A DNA stretch of 39,984 bases from Oscillibacter sp. (GTDB taxonomy: Bacteria; Bacillota; Clostridia; Oscillospirales; Oscillospiraceae), in contig JAFSRH010000011.1 in assembly GCA_017446225.1 (NCBI GenBank), positions 1 to 39,984 on the forward strand, written 5' to 3'. Made by a program: the position numbers and the translations under genes. The notes under the pieces are model-generated. The model was given only the letters and a program-made list of their open reading frames with translations, had not been told where the DNA came from and ran no database searches. Positions 1 to 7,032 of the stretch are shown here, piece by piece. Position 1 is the stretch's first letter. Each line of letters begins with the position of its first letter.

Positions 1-182
1 CCATACTGGACATCGGACGCAACGCGGCCTACGAGCTGATTCGTTGCGGACAGATTCGCAGTGTCCGCGTCGGACGCCAGATTCGCGTCCCGAAAGACGC
101 GGTTACGGAGTTTCTCGCCGGACGTAAGGAAACGAACCGTTCCGGCGAAGACGCGCCGCAAACGAAACGTCTGTGGCGCTGA
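1..182 (+). CDS. Excisionase-like helix-turn-helix DNA-binding protein, C-terminal part
   Basis: The reading frame enters from the left edge (first whole codon at 3) and stops with TGA at 180-182, so only the last 59 residues are visible. They contain the recognition part of a winged-helix excisionase/MerR-type domain: the pattern IGRNAAYELIRCGQIRSV followed by RVGRQIRVPKDAV, then FLAG. Proteins of this type bind element ends and steer a tyrosine integrase towards excision. The position directly upstream of an integrase, in the same direction, fits a xis-int pair. The N-terminus lies outside the window. Family assignment is fairly secure; the role in excision is inferred from context. Confidence 0.75.
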   Translation, partial: ILDIGRNAAYELIRCGQIRSVRVGRQIRVPKDAVTEFLAGRKETNRSGEDAPQTKRLWR

Positions 183-191
183 AATAAACCT

Positions 192-220
192 TTGACTGCC
201 TGCCGCGCAAGGAGTATAAT
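192..220 (+). promoter_or_regulatory. Sigma-A type promoter of the integrase gene
   Basis: TTGACT at 192-197 and TATAAT at 215-220 are separated by 17 bp. A strong ribosome-binding site AAAGGAGG lies at 247-254, ten bases before the integrase ATG at 265. The promoter sits between the excisionase-like gene and the integrase, so the integrase can be transcribed independently. Confidence 0.8.
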
Positions 221-264
221 CAGGATATGATTCTCTCTGCGCGGCGAAAGGAGGCTCAAATATC

Positions 265-1593
265 ATGCCGCGCAAAGCAAACAAGCCCAAAACCAGCCGT
301 CGCGGAAAAAACGAGGGCAGCGTCTACAAGCGCAACGACGGCAAGTGGGTCGGACAGGTCACTGTCGGCTATCGCCCTGACAACGGCAAGCCGATTCTGA
401 AATGCTTCTACGCCAATACCCGGGAAGAAGCAGCCCGCAAGGTTGCCATGACCCTCGCCACGGAGATGAATAAGGAATCCACCGCTATCCGGGACGACCT
501 GCTCCTCAAGGATTTCCTGCGCAAGTGGCTGACTGCGTTTAAGGCGCATGAGGTGTGCAGTCGAACCATGGAGCTGTACTACTCCGCCGAACGGCTCCAT
601 ATCGTCCCCGCCCTTGGGAACCTGCCCATCAATCAGGTGACTCCCGTCAAGATTCAGGGGCTTCTGTACCAGCTTCAGGCGGAAAAAGGACTGTCCCAGC
701 GGACTATTTCTCTGGTTCGGGGCGTACTGATTCAAATGTACGACTACGCCATGGAAATGCGCCTGTCCGAGTTCAACCCCGCCCGCAACACGAAACTCCC
801 CCGTCAGCCCCGCAAGCCCGACAACGAGCGGAAAGTGATTCCCATTGCCCAGCGTGAAGCGCTTCTGAAAGCCGCCGAGGGCGACGAGATTATGTGTCCC
901 ATTCTTACCATGCTCATGCTGACGGGAATGCGGATTGGAGAACTTCTGGCTCTCCAGTGGAAACACATTGACTTCGCCGCCAAGACCGTCTCCATCCGGC
1001 AGTCTCTGACCCGGGAACTGGTTTTTGATGAGGACGGCAAAACTCAGCGTATGGCGGACGCCCTTGGAGCGACCAAGACGCAGACATCTCAGCGCGTCAT
1101 TCAGGTTCCGGACTTGGTTTTGGAACGTCTGCGTCGCTGGATGAAGTACGTTGCGGGACTGAAAGGCGGCCTCAAGGTTCTGGTTCCCGACGGTTTCGTG
1201 TTCGTCAGCACGCGAACCATGGGAATGCGCACCTATTCCGGCTTCCGCGCCACCTACCGCCACTTTCTTGACCGGAACGGCTTCGGAGATGAGGGACTGA
1301 ATCTGCACCGCTACCGCCACACCTACGCGTCCATGCTGTTGGAACAGGGCATTAACCCCAAAATCGTGCAGAAACTGCTTGGACACCGGGACGTGTCCAC
1401 AACCTTGGGCGTGTACACGCATGTAGTGCCGGAGGTATTCGCCGGAGTGACCGGCGCGATGAACGCCGCCGCCGCTCAACTGCTGGACGGAACCTACGCC
1501 CCGAAGCTGAACGAGGACATGGTTCGCAGACAAATGCAGACCTTGGACCCGCTCCTCTCGGACGACGCGGAAGTCAGTCCCCGGTATCGCTGA
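265..1593 (+). CDS. Tyrosine-type site-specific integrase
   Basis: This 442-residue protein is the usual length for integrases of Bacillota integrative elements. The N-terminus (residues about 18-50) resembles an AP2-like arm-binding domain (GSVYKRNDGKWVGQVTVGY). A SAM-like core-binding domain follows at about 80-165, then the catalytic domain. The catalytic set is visible: R223 in TGMRIGELLALQW, H348 and R351 in LHRYRH, H374 in LLGHRD and nucleophile Y384 in VYTHV. The enzyme cuts and rejoins attachment sites to insert or excise the element. The excisionase-like gene lies upstream, and non-coding DNA with phased repeats and a tRNA cluster lies downstream, so this is probably one end of an element extending left of the window. 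Confidence 0.95.
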   Translation: MPRKANKPKTSRRGKNEGSVYKRNDGKWVGQVTVGYRPDNGKPILKCFYANTREEAARKVAMTLATEMNKESTAIRDDLLLKDFLRKWLTAFKAHEVCSRTMELYYSAERLHIVPALGNLPINQVTPVKIQGLLYQLQAEKGLSQRTISLVRGVLIQMYDYAMEMRLSEFNPARNTKLPRQPRKPDNERKVIPIAQREALLKAAEGDEIMCPILTMLMLTGMRIGELLALQWKHIDFAAKTVSIRQSLTRELVFDEDGKTQRMADALGATKTQTSQRVIQVPDLVLERLRRWMKYVAGLKGGLKVLVPDGFVFVSTRTMGMRTYSGFRATYRHFLDRNGFGDEGLNLHRYRHTYASMLLEQGINPKIVQKLLGHRDVSTTLGVYTHVVPEVFAGVTGAMNAAAAQLLDGTYAPKLNEDMVRRQMQTLDPLLSDDAEVSPRYR

Positions 1594-1662
1594 CACGCGC
1601 AGGACGGAACGCCTGGATATGCGCAGTGGCTTGGACAGACGTTGACAAGGGACGCCCGGATA

Positions 1663-1831
1663 TACAGCCTGTACAGCTTTAGAACGGCTTGTCAGCTTAC
1701 TAACGCGTCGCTTACAGGGCTTGGATTTCGCAACTTTTCGGCGATATTCCGCAGAAGGCGGATTTTCCCCGAAAAGTATCTCAAAAGTTGCGGCGTCCCG
1801 TACAGTCCCGTACAGCTTAATACAGCTACAG
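1663..1831. repeat. Phased TACAG repeats and inverted repeats at the element end
   Basis: The 360 bp between the integrase stop and the tRNA cluster has no convincing gene. TACAG occurs seven times, starting at 1663, 1672, 1713, 1801, 1811, 1821 and 1827, and three of these are exactly 10 bp apart. Inside are two inverted repeats: CGCAACTTTT at 1729-1738 with AAAAGTTGCG at 1783-1792, and ACTTTTCGG at 1733-1741 with CCGAAAAGT at 1769-1777. Helically phased short repeats beside an integrase gene look like arm-type and core-type integrase sites. That role is inference. Confidence 0.55.
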
Positions 1832-1902
1832 GCCCAAAATCAGGGGGTATTGGGTAACACAGGGCAACATTTGTCCGTATCCGGCGCACGTCGTTTCAGG
1901 CG

Positions 1903-1953
1903 CAAAAATAGCCGAACCCCTACACGCCATGAGGAGTGTAAAGGGTTTCGGCT
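1903..1953 (-). terminator. Intrinsic terminator of the tRNA operon
   Basis: On the minus strand a hairpin starts directly after the CCA end of tRNA-Val. Its arms are 1936-1953 and 1910-1925 (AGCCGAA... pairing with ...TTCGGCT, with small mismatches), and it is followed by a T-rich run at 1909-1905. The layout is that of a rho-independent terminator ending the Met-Glu-Val tRNA transcript. Confidence 0.7.
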
Positions 1954-2030
1954 TGGTGGAGACTACTGGACTCGAACCAGTGACCTCCTGCGTGTGAAGC
2001 AGGCGCTCTAACCAGCTGAGCTAAGCCTCC
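1954..2030 (-). tRNA. tRNA-Val (anticodon CAC)
   Basis: The 77-nt gene includes an encoded CCA end (TGG at 1954-1956 on the plus strand). On the minus strand it begins GGAGGCT, pairs with the 3' acceptor arm AGTCTCC (one G-T pair), and has D arm TAGCTCAG, anticodon loop TTCACAC between CCTGC and GCAGG, and T arm GGTTCGAGTCC. The anticodon CAC reads GUG. It is the last gene of a three-tRNA operon. Its 3' end faces the integrase, the usual orientation for a tRNA used as an integration site. Confidence 0.95.
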
Positions 2031-2070
2031 ATACGAAACACTACCGCCAAAGACAGTAGTGTCAGGTAGG

Positions 2071-2146
2071 TGGTGACCCGTACGGGATTCGAACCCATGT
2101 TACAGCCGTGAAAGGGCCGTGTCTTAACCACTTGACCAACGGGCCA
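2071..2146 (-). tRNA. tRNA-Glu (anticodon TTC)
   Basis: The 76-nt gene includes an encoded CCA. The minus-strand 5' end TGGCCCG pairs with CGGGTCA. The anticodon loop is CTTTCAC between CGGCC and GGCTG, giving anticodon TTC, and the T arm contains GGTTCGAATCC. It is the middle gene of the operon, 40 bp from tRNA-Val and 25 bp from tRNA-Met. Confidence 0.95.
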
Positions 2147-2171
2147 CAGGGATATATCCGTAGAACGGATT

Positions 2172-2248
2172 TGGTAGCGGCACCTGGATTTGAACCGGGG
2201 ACCTTACGGGTATGAACCGTGCGCTCTAGCCAACTGAGCTATGCCGCC
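2172..2248 (-). tRNA. tRNA-Met (anticodon CAT)
   Basis: The 77-nt gene includes an encoded CCA. The minus-strand 5' end GGCGGCA pairs with TGCCGCT (one G-T pair). The anticodon loop TTCATAC gives CAT, and the T arm has GGTTCAAATCC. The base-paired first position and lack of initiator-type features suggest elongator Met. A lysidine-modified tRNA-Ile with the same CAT anticodon cannot be excluded from sequence alone. It is the first gene after the operon promoter. Confidence 0.9.
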
Positions 2249-2282
2249 GTATAGAAGGAGCGAACTCACTTCAGTAAGGGCG

Positions 2283-2311
2283 ATTATAACAGACGCCGGA
2301 GGCTTTGTCAA
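2283..2311 (-). promoter_or_regulatory. Promoter of the tRNA-Met-Glu-Val operon
   Basis: On the minus strand, a perfect TTGACA box (2311-2306) and a perfect TATAAT box (2288-2283) are separated by 17 bp, about 35 bp upstream of tRNA-Met. This is a textbook strong sigma-A promoter, as expected for stable RNA genes. Confidence 0.9.
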
Positions 2312-2348
2312 GAGGTTTTCCGCGTTTCGGCGGTACTTTTTTAAGAAA

Positions 2349-2478
2349 GGGTCTGTTGATAAATTCGCCTCTCCGAAAAAATCATCCCTGAAATATTGCT
2401 GAATAATGCTTTTTCTTTTGAAATCAGCAACAAAAAGGCGCAAGTTTCCCCTCATCAGGGTATTTTGTCAACAGACCC
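2349..2478. mobile_element. MITE-like 130-bp element with terminal inverted repeats
   Basis: The ends are inverted copies: GGGTCTGTTGATAAA at 2349-2363 and, read on the minus strand, GGGTCTGTTGACAAA at 2478-2464 (14 of 15 match). Both sides are flanked by GAAA (2345-2348 and 2479-2482), a possible 4-bp target duplication. The interior is AT-richer than the surroundings, has no gene, and holds a second inverted pair TTGCTGA/TCAGCAA near 2396-2431. The terminus type GGGTCTGTTGA resembles insertion-sequence ends, so this is probably a non-autonomous derivative. No transposase is present. Confidence 0.65.
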
Positions 2479-2606
2479 GAAACGTACAAAGTGGTATTCA
2501 CAAAAGTTTTGCGCCGGACGCTTTGCCGCTCTATTCCGACATTTTTGCGCCCTTTTCTGACGAAAAAGCGCCGCATTCCGCCTTTGCATACAGCTTCTAA
2601 CCTCCC

Positions 2607-2636
2607 GTCCGTCCCGGTCCGCGCGCCGGGACGGAC
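2607..2636 (-). terminator. Strong hairpin downstream of the symporter gene
   Basis: GTCCGTCCCGG at 2607-2617 pairs perfectly with CCGGGACGGAC at 2626-2636 across an 8-nt loop, just 10 bp past the end of the minus-strand symporter gene. The T run expected after the hairpin is missing, so it may act as a stabilising 3' hairpin rather than a classic intrinsic terminator. Confidence 0.5.
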
Positions 2637-2646
2637 AGGGGAGCGT

Positions 2647-4080
2647 TCACTTCAGATGTTCCACGTAACGTTTTTCCTCAAAGTAGGCGGCGGTTTCCTT
2701 GGCGACTACGCCGGAGAGCGCCAGCAGGGCCACAATGTTCGGCAGGGCCATGAGGCCGTTAAAGATATCGGCGATGGTCCACACCGCCTTCACGGTCAGG
2801 TACGGCCCGACAAATACCGCGGCGATGTACAGCCAGCGATAGACCTTGACCGGTCCCATGTTCCCCTTTGTCAGGTATTCCAGACAACGCTCGGAATAGT
2901 AGTCCCAGCCCAGAATCGTGGTATAGGCGAAGAACACGAGGCAGAGCATGAGCAGGAAGGAGCAGACCTGATTCGGGAACGGAAGCGCTTTCTGGAACGC
3001 GTACATGGTGACCTGCGCGCCCTCCAAGCCGAGTTCCGGACGCCACGCGCCGGTAATCACGATCGACAGGCCGGTCATGGTACAGATCACGATGGTGTCA
3101 ATAAACGTACCGGTCATGGTGACGAGGCCCTGACGGACGGAGTCTTTGGTCTGCGCGGCGGCGGCGGCAATGGGGGCCGAACCAAGGCCGGCCTCATTGG
3201 AGAAGATTCCGCGCGCCACGCCCTTCTGTATGGCCGTCCGGATACTGATACCCACAATGCCGCCGGCAATGGCCTTGGGGGCAAACGCGCCCACAAAAAT
3301 TTCGTACAGCGCGCCCGGAATGGCCGGAATGTTGAACAGGAGAATCAGGACGCCGCAAATCACGTAAATGACGGCCATAAAGGGCACGACTACCTGTGAA
3401 ACGCTCGCGATACGCCGAATGCCGCCAATAATCACCAGAGCCGCGCACACGGTGACCAGCAGTCCCACAACGACCGTAGTGACGGTAATGGTGACAGCGC
3501 TGTCCCCGGAGCCAATGGTCGTGACAATATGCCGGGCGTCAGGGTCGAAGAAATTCTGCGCGGCGGTGGTGATTCCGTTAATCTGCGTAATGGTGCCGAT
3601 CCCCATCAGGCCGGCCAGAACGCCGAAGGCCGCGAAACAGTTCGCCAGCCACTTCCAGTTCCGGCCCATGCCCTTTTCGATGTAGTAGAAGGGACCGCCG
3701 AGGGCGTGTCCGCTGCTCTTGTCGATCTCCCGGTACTTGATGGCCAGCAGGCCCTCGGCGTACTTTGTGGCCATGCCGAAGAAGGCGGCAACCTCCATCC
3801 AGAACAGCGCGCCGGGGCCGCCCGCGCAAATCGCCGAGGCCACGCCCACGATGTTACCGGTGCCGATGGTGGCGGAAAGCGCCGTACACAGCGCGCCAAA
3901 GGACGTAACCTCTCCGTGTCCGCCCTCTTCGTTCTTGAGCATCAGGCGAAGCGCCTTGCCAAGATGAAAGACCTGTAACAGCCGGATACGGTAAGTCAGC
4001 CACACGCCGCAGGAGATAATCAGGACAATTAACGGGACGCCCCATACCAAATCGTCCACTTTCAGCAGGAAATTCAACAT
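2647..4080 (-). CDS. alsT: Sodium:alanine/glycine symporter (AGCS family)
   Basis: This 477-residue polytopic membrane protein is the normal length for AGCS transporters, which bring in alanine, glycine or related amino acids with Na+. Family signatures are visible: ATIGTGNIVGVASAI near residues 70-84, GPGALFWMEVAAFFGMATKYAE soon after, and GLGSAPIAAAAAQT around 300. About ten hydrophobic segments can be traced. The start ATG is preceded by AAGGAG on the minus strand. It is a single-gene unit between the tRNA/MITE region and the ylmC-like gene, with a hairpin after its stop. The substrate (alanine, glycine or glutamine) cannot be told from the sequence. Confidence 0.93.
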   Translation of the reverse strand: MLNFLLKVDDLVWGVPLIVLIISCGVWLTYRIRLLQVFHLGKALRLMLKNEEGGHGEVTSFGALCTALSATIGTGNIVGVASAICAGGPGALFWMEVAAFFGMATKYAEGLLAIKYREIDKSSGHALGGPFYYIEKGMGRNWKWLANCFAAFGVLAGLMGIGTITQINGITTAAQNFFDPDARHIVTTIGSGDSAVTITVTTVVVGLLVTVCAALVIIGGIRRIASVSQVVVPFMAVIYVICGVLILLFNIPAIPGALYEIFVGAFAPKAIAGGIVGISIRTAIQKGVARGIFSNEAGLGSAPIAAAAAQTKDSVRQGLVTMTGTFIDTIVICTMTGLSIVITGAWRPELGLEGAQVTMYAFQKALPFPNQVCSFLLMLCLVFFAYTTILGWDYYSERCLEYLTKGNMGPVKVYRWLYIAAVFVGPYLTVKAVWTIADIFNGLMALPNIVALLALSGVVAKETAAYFEEKRYVEHLK

Positions 4081-4126
4081 ACAACCAACTCCTTACTTTT
4101 CAGGCCCGATTCCGGCCTTGTCCTAC

Positions 4127-4135
4127 ACTTTACCA
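4127..4135 (-). promoter_or_regulatory. Possible extended -10 promoter of the symporter gene
   Basis: On the minus strand TGGTAAAGT (4135-4127) matches the TGn extended -10 form with a TAAAGT box, about 45 bp upstream of the start codon. No good -35 box is seen at the right distance, so this is tentative. Confidence 0.35.
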
Positions 4136-4254
4136 CAATACCGGGGAAAAGTACAGTATTTTTTACGCGGCGCGGAAAAATTGAGCCGACCCTGACGGAG
4201 CGCTGAAAAGTCCGCGATGACCTTGAGACGCGCATACTCTCCCAGTAAAGAGGC

Positions 4255-4292
4255 AAAAACCGCCCTTTCCGCGCGATGGAAAGAGCGGTTTT
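4255..4292 (-). terminator. Intrinsic terminator after the YlmC/YmxH-like gene
   Basis: AAAACCGCCCTTTCC (4256-4270) and GGAAAGAGCGGTTTT (4278-4292) form a 15-bp stem with one mismatch and a 7-nt loop. On the minus strand the 3' arm ends in a T5 run (4259-4255). It lies 18 bp beyond the stop of the minus-strand gene at 4310-4603. Confidence 0.85.
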
Positions 4293-4309
4293 ACGCGTGT
4301 TGCCGGACA

Positions 4310-4603
4310 TCAGAACGGACGGCGGGGGCGTCCCGGTTTTCCGTGAGGCTTCCCGTCCGGCCGCGGAAACGGTTTGTCTATCAGGATAATGTCGTCTCCC
4401 ATGCGCTGGATACAGTCCCACGGGATATAATATTCCTCTCCGCGCCCGAAAAGCCCGAAAAACGGCGCGGGTCCGTACACAATGATGGCCGTTACCTGTC
4501 CTTCCGGTATTTTCACTTCCAAGTCCCCCACGTACCCCAGCCGGCGCCCGTCACAGATGTTGATAACCTCCTTGCAACGTAAATCCCTCATTCTGCACTG
4601 CAT
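4310..4603 (-). CDS. YlmC/YmxH-family PRC-barrel protein, sporulation associated
   Basis: The 97-residue protein is a short PRC-barrel protein of the YlmC/YmxH family. The core reads RDLRCKEVINICDGRRLGYVGDLEVKI, then a region ending EYYIPWDCIQRMGDDIILID, which matches the fold and spacing of the family. The C-terminus is a basic, Pro/Gly/Arg-rich tail (about residues 78-97) that is longer than the core needs. The start ATG follows GGGGAGG; an alternative ATG lies four codons later. It is divergent from sigG, a common neighbour in Clostridia. The molecular function of the family is not well defined, and the link to sporulation rests on its genomic context. Confidence 0.85.
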   Translation of the reverse strand: MQCRMRDLRCKEVINICDGRRLGYVGDLEVKIPEGQVTAIIVYGPAPFFGLFGRGEEYYIPWDCIQRMGDDIILIDKPFPRPDGKPHGKPGRPRRPF

Positions 4604-4677
4604 ATTCCATCCCTCCCCGGTATCCTATGCCCCCGGCGGGATGTCCCATGCCGTACACGATCTGACAAAATCTTCCG

Positions 4678-4707
4678 GTATAAGAGTGCCCGCCCCCGGT
4701 CATACTT
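4678..4707 (+). promoter_or_regulatory. Sigma-G-like promoter upstream of sigG
   Basis: GTATA at 4678-4682 and CATACTT at 4701-4707 are separated by exactly 18 bp. This matches the forespore sigma-G pattern (G-pyrimidine-A-A/T-A, 18 bp, CATA followed by an A/T-rich end) at nearly every position. It lies 69 bp before the sigG start, which suggests positive autoregulation as described for sigG in Bacillus subtilis. Confidence 0.65.
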
Positions 4708-4720
4708 TCCATAAGGGGAG

Positions 4721-4739
4721 CCTGTCCCCGCCGGACAGG
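4721..4739 (+). promoter_or_regulatory. Leader hairpin in the sigG mRNA
   Basis: CCTGTCC (4721-4727) pairs with GGACAGG (4733-4739) around a 5-nt loop, between the sigma-G-like promoter and the ribosome-binding site AGGAGG at 4759-4764. There is no T run, so it is not a terminator. A leader hairpin that tunes sigG translation is known in Bacillus subtilis; the same role here is inference. Confidence 0.5.
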
Positions 4740-4775
4740 TTTCCGGGAAAGATAAAACAGGAGGCAAAACCAGTG

Positions 4776-5546
4776 ATGCTGGGGAAAGTTGAAATCGCGG
4801 GGGTGAACACTTCCACGCTGAAAGTCCTGAAAAATGAGGAGAGCATGGAACTTCTGCGGCGCGCGCGGACGGGGGACCTGTCCGCGCGGAACCGGTTAAT
4901 CGAAGGGAATCTGCGTCTGGTGCTCTCCGTCATTCAGCGTTTCGCCAGCAGGGGGGAGAACGCCGATGACTTGTTTCAAGTCGGCTGTGTGGGGCTGATT
5001 AAGGCAATCGACAACTTTGACGTCACCCAGCCGGTGAAATTCTCCACGTACGGCGTACCGATGATTGTCGGCGAAATCCGCCGCTATTTGCGGGACAACA
5101 GCAGTATTCGCGTCTCGCGGAGCCTGCGTGACACCGCCTACAAGGTCCTACAGGCCCGCGAACGCCTCATGAACAGCGGCCAGCGGGAACCCACCGTTGA
5201 ACAGATTGCCAAAGAGCTGGACATTCCCAGAGAAGAAGTCGTGTTTGCGCTGGACGCCATGTCGGACCCGGTCTCCCTCTACGAGCCGGTCTACTCGGAC
5301 GCCGGAGACGCGCTGTGCGTCATGGACCAGATTCGGGACACCAAGAACACGGAAGAGGACTGGACCAACCGTATCGCCCTAAAGGACGCTCTGCGCCACC
5401 TCAACGAGCGGGAACGGCGCATTTTGTCCATGCGCTTCTACGAGGGGAAAACACAGATGGAGGTATCCGGGGAAGTGGGGATTTCACAGGCGCAGGTTTC
5501 GCGGCTGGAAAAAGGCGCCATTAACACCATCCGTAAGAATCTGTGA
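4776..5546 (+). CDS. sigG: RNA polymerase sporulation sigma factor SigG
   Basis: This 256-residue sigma-70 family protein has the SigG N-terminal motif KVEIAGVNTSTLKVLKNEE, a close match to the anti-sigma binding segment of SigG. Region 2 includes ENADDLFQVGCVGLIKAIDNFD and the -10 reading helix KFSTYGVPMIVGEIRRYLRD. Region 3 follows (REPTVEQIAKELDI), then region 4 with the helix-turn-helix GISQAQVSRLEKGAI. SigG directs late gene expression in the forespore. The start is chosen at ATG 4776, 11 bases after AGGAGG. A GTG immediately before it (4773) is also in frame and 8 bases from the Shine-Dalgarno, so either may be used. The gene stands alone rather than in a spoIIGA-sigE-sigG cluster. Confidence 0.95.
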   Translation: MLGKVEIAGVNTSTLKVLKNEESMELLRRARTGDLSARNRLIEGNLRLVLSVIQRFASRGENADDLFQVGCVGLIKAIDNFDVTQPVKFSTYGVPMIVGEIRRYLRDNSSIRVSRSLRDTAYKVLQARERLMNSGQREPTVEQIAKELDIPREEVVFALDAMSDPVSLYEPVYSDAGDALCVMDQIRDTKNTEEDWTNRIALKDALRHLNERERRILSMRFYEGKTQMEVSGEVGISQAQVSRLEKGAINTIRKNL

Positions 5547-5555
5547 GCGGCGCGC

Positions 5556-5600
5556 GGGGGAAATATCCGGAAATGGGCCGAATTTCCGGACAAATCCCCC
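5556..5600 (+). terminator. Hairpin after sigG without a T run
   Basis: TCCGGAAAT (5566-5574) pairs perfectly with ATTTCCGGA (5582-5590). The stem is extended outside an internal loop by GGGGG (5556-5560) with CCCCC (5596-5600). It begins 10 bp after the sigG stop. No T run follows, so termination is only likely, not certain. Confidence 0.45.
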
Positions 5601-5659
5601 GAAGGAGGCTTGCGGGAAAGGCCCGTACATACCGCGGGACAAAAAAACGTACTTCCCTG

Positions 5660-5688
5660 TTGCAATTTCCGCCGGTTTGCGGTAAGAT
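5660..5688 (+). promoter_or_regulatory. Sigma-A promoter of the SEDS polymerase gene
   Basis: TTGCAA at 5660-5665 and TAAGAT at 5683-5688 are 17 bp apart. AAAGGAGG at 5719-5726 precedes the ATG at 5734. Confidence 0.75.
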
Positions 5689-5733
5689 AGACCGACATCC
5701 CGGCGGGGCCGGAAAATCAAAGGAGGGCCGCCT

Positions 5734-6915
5734 ATGCTGCTGGACAGAATCAAGCACGGTCTGGACGATTTCTTTCAACAGGCGGATTTGTTGTTACTGG
5801 GCCTGTGCTGTACCGCTTCCGTGTACGGCATTTTCCTCATTTACAGCGCCACCCGCTACCGCGGCGGCAACAGAAGCGTCATCATGCAGTCCGTGGCGCT
5901 CGGGCTGGGGATTCTGGCCTACATCCTCTCGGCGCAGATTGACCTTGAAGTGCTCCTCAAGCGCTGGGTCTGGATTGCCATCCTGAACGTCACGTTGATT
6001 CTCCTTCTGCTTACACCCCTTGGAATCGGCGGGGAAGAGATGGGCAATACCGCATGGTTACGCTTCCCCGGCATTCCCGTGTCTATCGGGCCGGCGGAAA
6101 TCGTCAAAATTACGTTTATCTTACTTTTAGCCGGTCAAATGGCGTGGTTAAGGGAAGAAAAACACGACCTGAAGTCCATCCCGGCCGCGCTCATGGTCGC
6201 CGGACACACGATCTTCCTGATGGGCCTGTATGTGGCCATCTCCGGGGACATGGGCAACGGCATTGTGTTCTTTTTCATCTTCCTGTGCATGGCCTTCGCG
6301 GCGGGGTTCGCGTTGCGCTGGTTCGTACTGCTCTTCGGCCTCGTGGGTTCTCTGGCGTACGCCGCGTGGCGTCTGGACCTGATTCCGCTTTATCAGAGGG
6401 AACGCTTCATTGTCGTGTTCGACCACGACTACGACCCCCTCGGGCGCGGCTGGCAGCAGCACAGAAGTATGCTCGCGCTCGGTTCCGGCGGCTTCTTCGG
6501 TCAGGGCTACATGCGGGGCACCCAGACACAGAGCCTGTCGCAGGAGTCGCTTCCGTGGCGGCACACCGACTTTATTTTCTCCGTCTGCGGGGAGGAACTC
6601 GGCCTGATTGGCTGTATCGTGGTCATGTTACTGTTGCTGGCCATCATTATCCGGATTCTGATCGTGGCCCGGAACGCCGTCACGCCGTTTTACTGTAACG
6701 TCTGCGTGGGAATCGCGGCCATGTTGATGTTCCAGACCATCATCAATATCGGAATGTGCCTGTTCGTCATGCCGGTTATCGGCATCACACTGCCGTTTTT
6801 CAGTTACGGCGGCTCATCGCTACTGACCTTATTCGCCGCAATGGGACTGGTCGCCGGAATCAAAATGCGCTCCACAACGACCATCCGCCGCCCGCCGCCG
6901 AATATTCTGCGCTGA
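5734..6915 (+). CDS. rodA: SEDS-family peptidoglycan polymerase, RodA type
   Basis: The 393-residue protein has about ten membrane segments and belongs to the SEDS family (RodA/FtsW/SpoVE), which polymerises lipid II glycan strands with a partner class B penicillin-binding protein. Motifs include LIYSATRY in the first helix, the extracellular loop with RERFIVVFDHDYDPLGRGWQQHRSMLALGSGGFFGQGY, the DFIFSVCGEELGLIG segment containing the conserved acidic residue, and the C-terminal PVIGITLPFFSYGGSSLLT signature. The loop and the SYGGSS ending fit RodA better than FtsW, but a sporulation SpoVE-like role cannot be excluded. It is followed by ddl and murF, giving a peptidoglycan gene group. Confidence 0.9.
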   Translation: MLLDRIKHGLDDFFQQADLLLLGLCCTASVYGIFLIYSATRYRGGNRSVIMQSVALGLGILAYILSAQIDLEVLLKRWVWIAILNVTLILLLLTPLGIGGEEMGNTAWLRFPGIPVSIGPAEIVKITFILLLAGQMAWLREEKHDLKSIPAALMVAGHTIFLMGLYVAISGDMGNGIVFFFIFLCMAFAAGFALRWFVLLFGLVGSLAYAAWRLDLIPLYQRERFIVVFDHDYDPLGRGWQQHRSMLALGSGGFFGQGYMRGTQTQSLSQESLPWRHTDFIFSVCGEELGLIGCIVVMLLLLAIIIRILIVARNAVTPFYCNVCVGIAAMLMFQTIINIGMCLFVMPVIGITLPFFSYGGSSLLTLFAAMGLVAGIKMRSTTTIRRPPPNILR

Positions 6916-6945
6916 GGGACGGGCGGAACATCCCGGAAAAAGAAG

Positions 6946-6974
6946 TTGTATTCGTCACACGCCTGTGTTAGAAT
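6946..6974 (+). promoter_or_regulatory. Sigma-A promoter of the ddl-murF operon
   Basis: TTGTAT (6946-6951) and TAGAAT (6969-6974) are 17 bp apart, about 60 bp before the ddl ATG. It is the only clear promoter ahead of a run of seven tightly packed genes extending to 16369. Confidence 0.7.
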
Positions 6975-7032
6975 ACATAAAATTGACCAGAAACCCGTGG
7001 CGATAGAGCCAAAGAGAGGACTGTTTTTTGGT

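Noticed and set aside
256-1596. A 446-residue open frame on the minus strand over the integrase gene
   Set aside because: The high GC content keeps antisense frames open. The integrase on the plus strand has catalytic residues, a promoter and a ribosome-binding site; the antisense product has no family pattern.
2491-3399. A 302-residue plus-strand frame antisense to the symporter
   Set aside because: It overlaps the membrane-segment codons of a recognisable transporter on the minus strand and has no family features.
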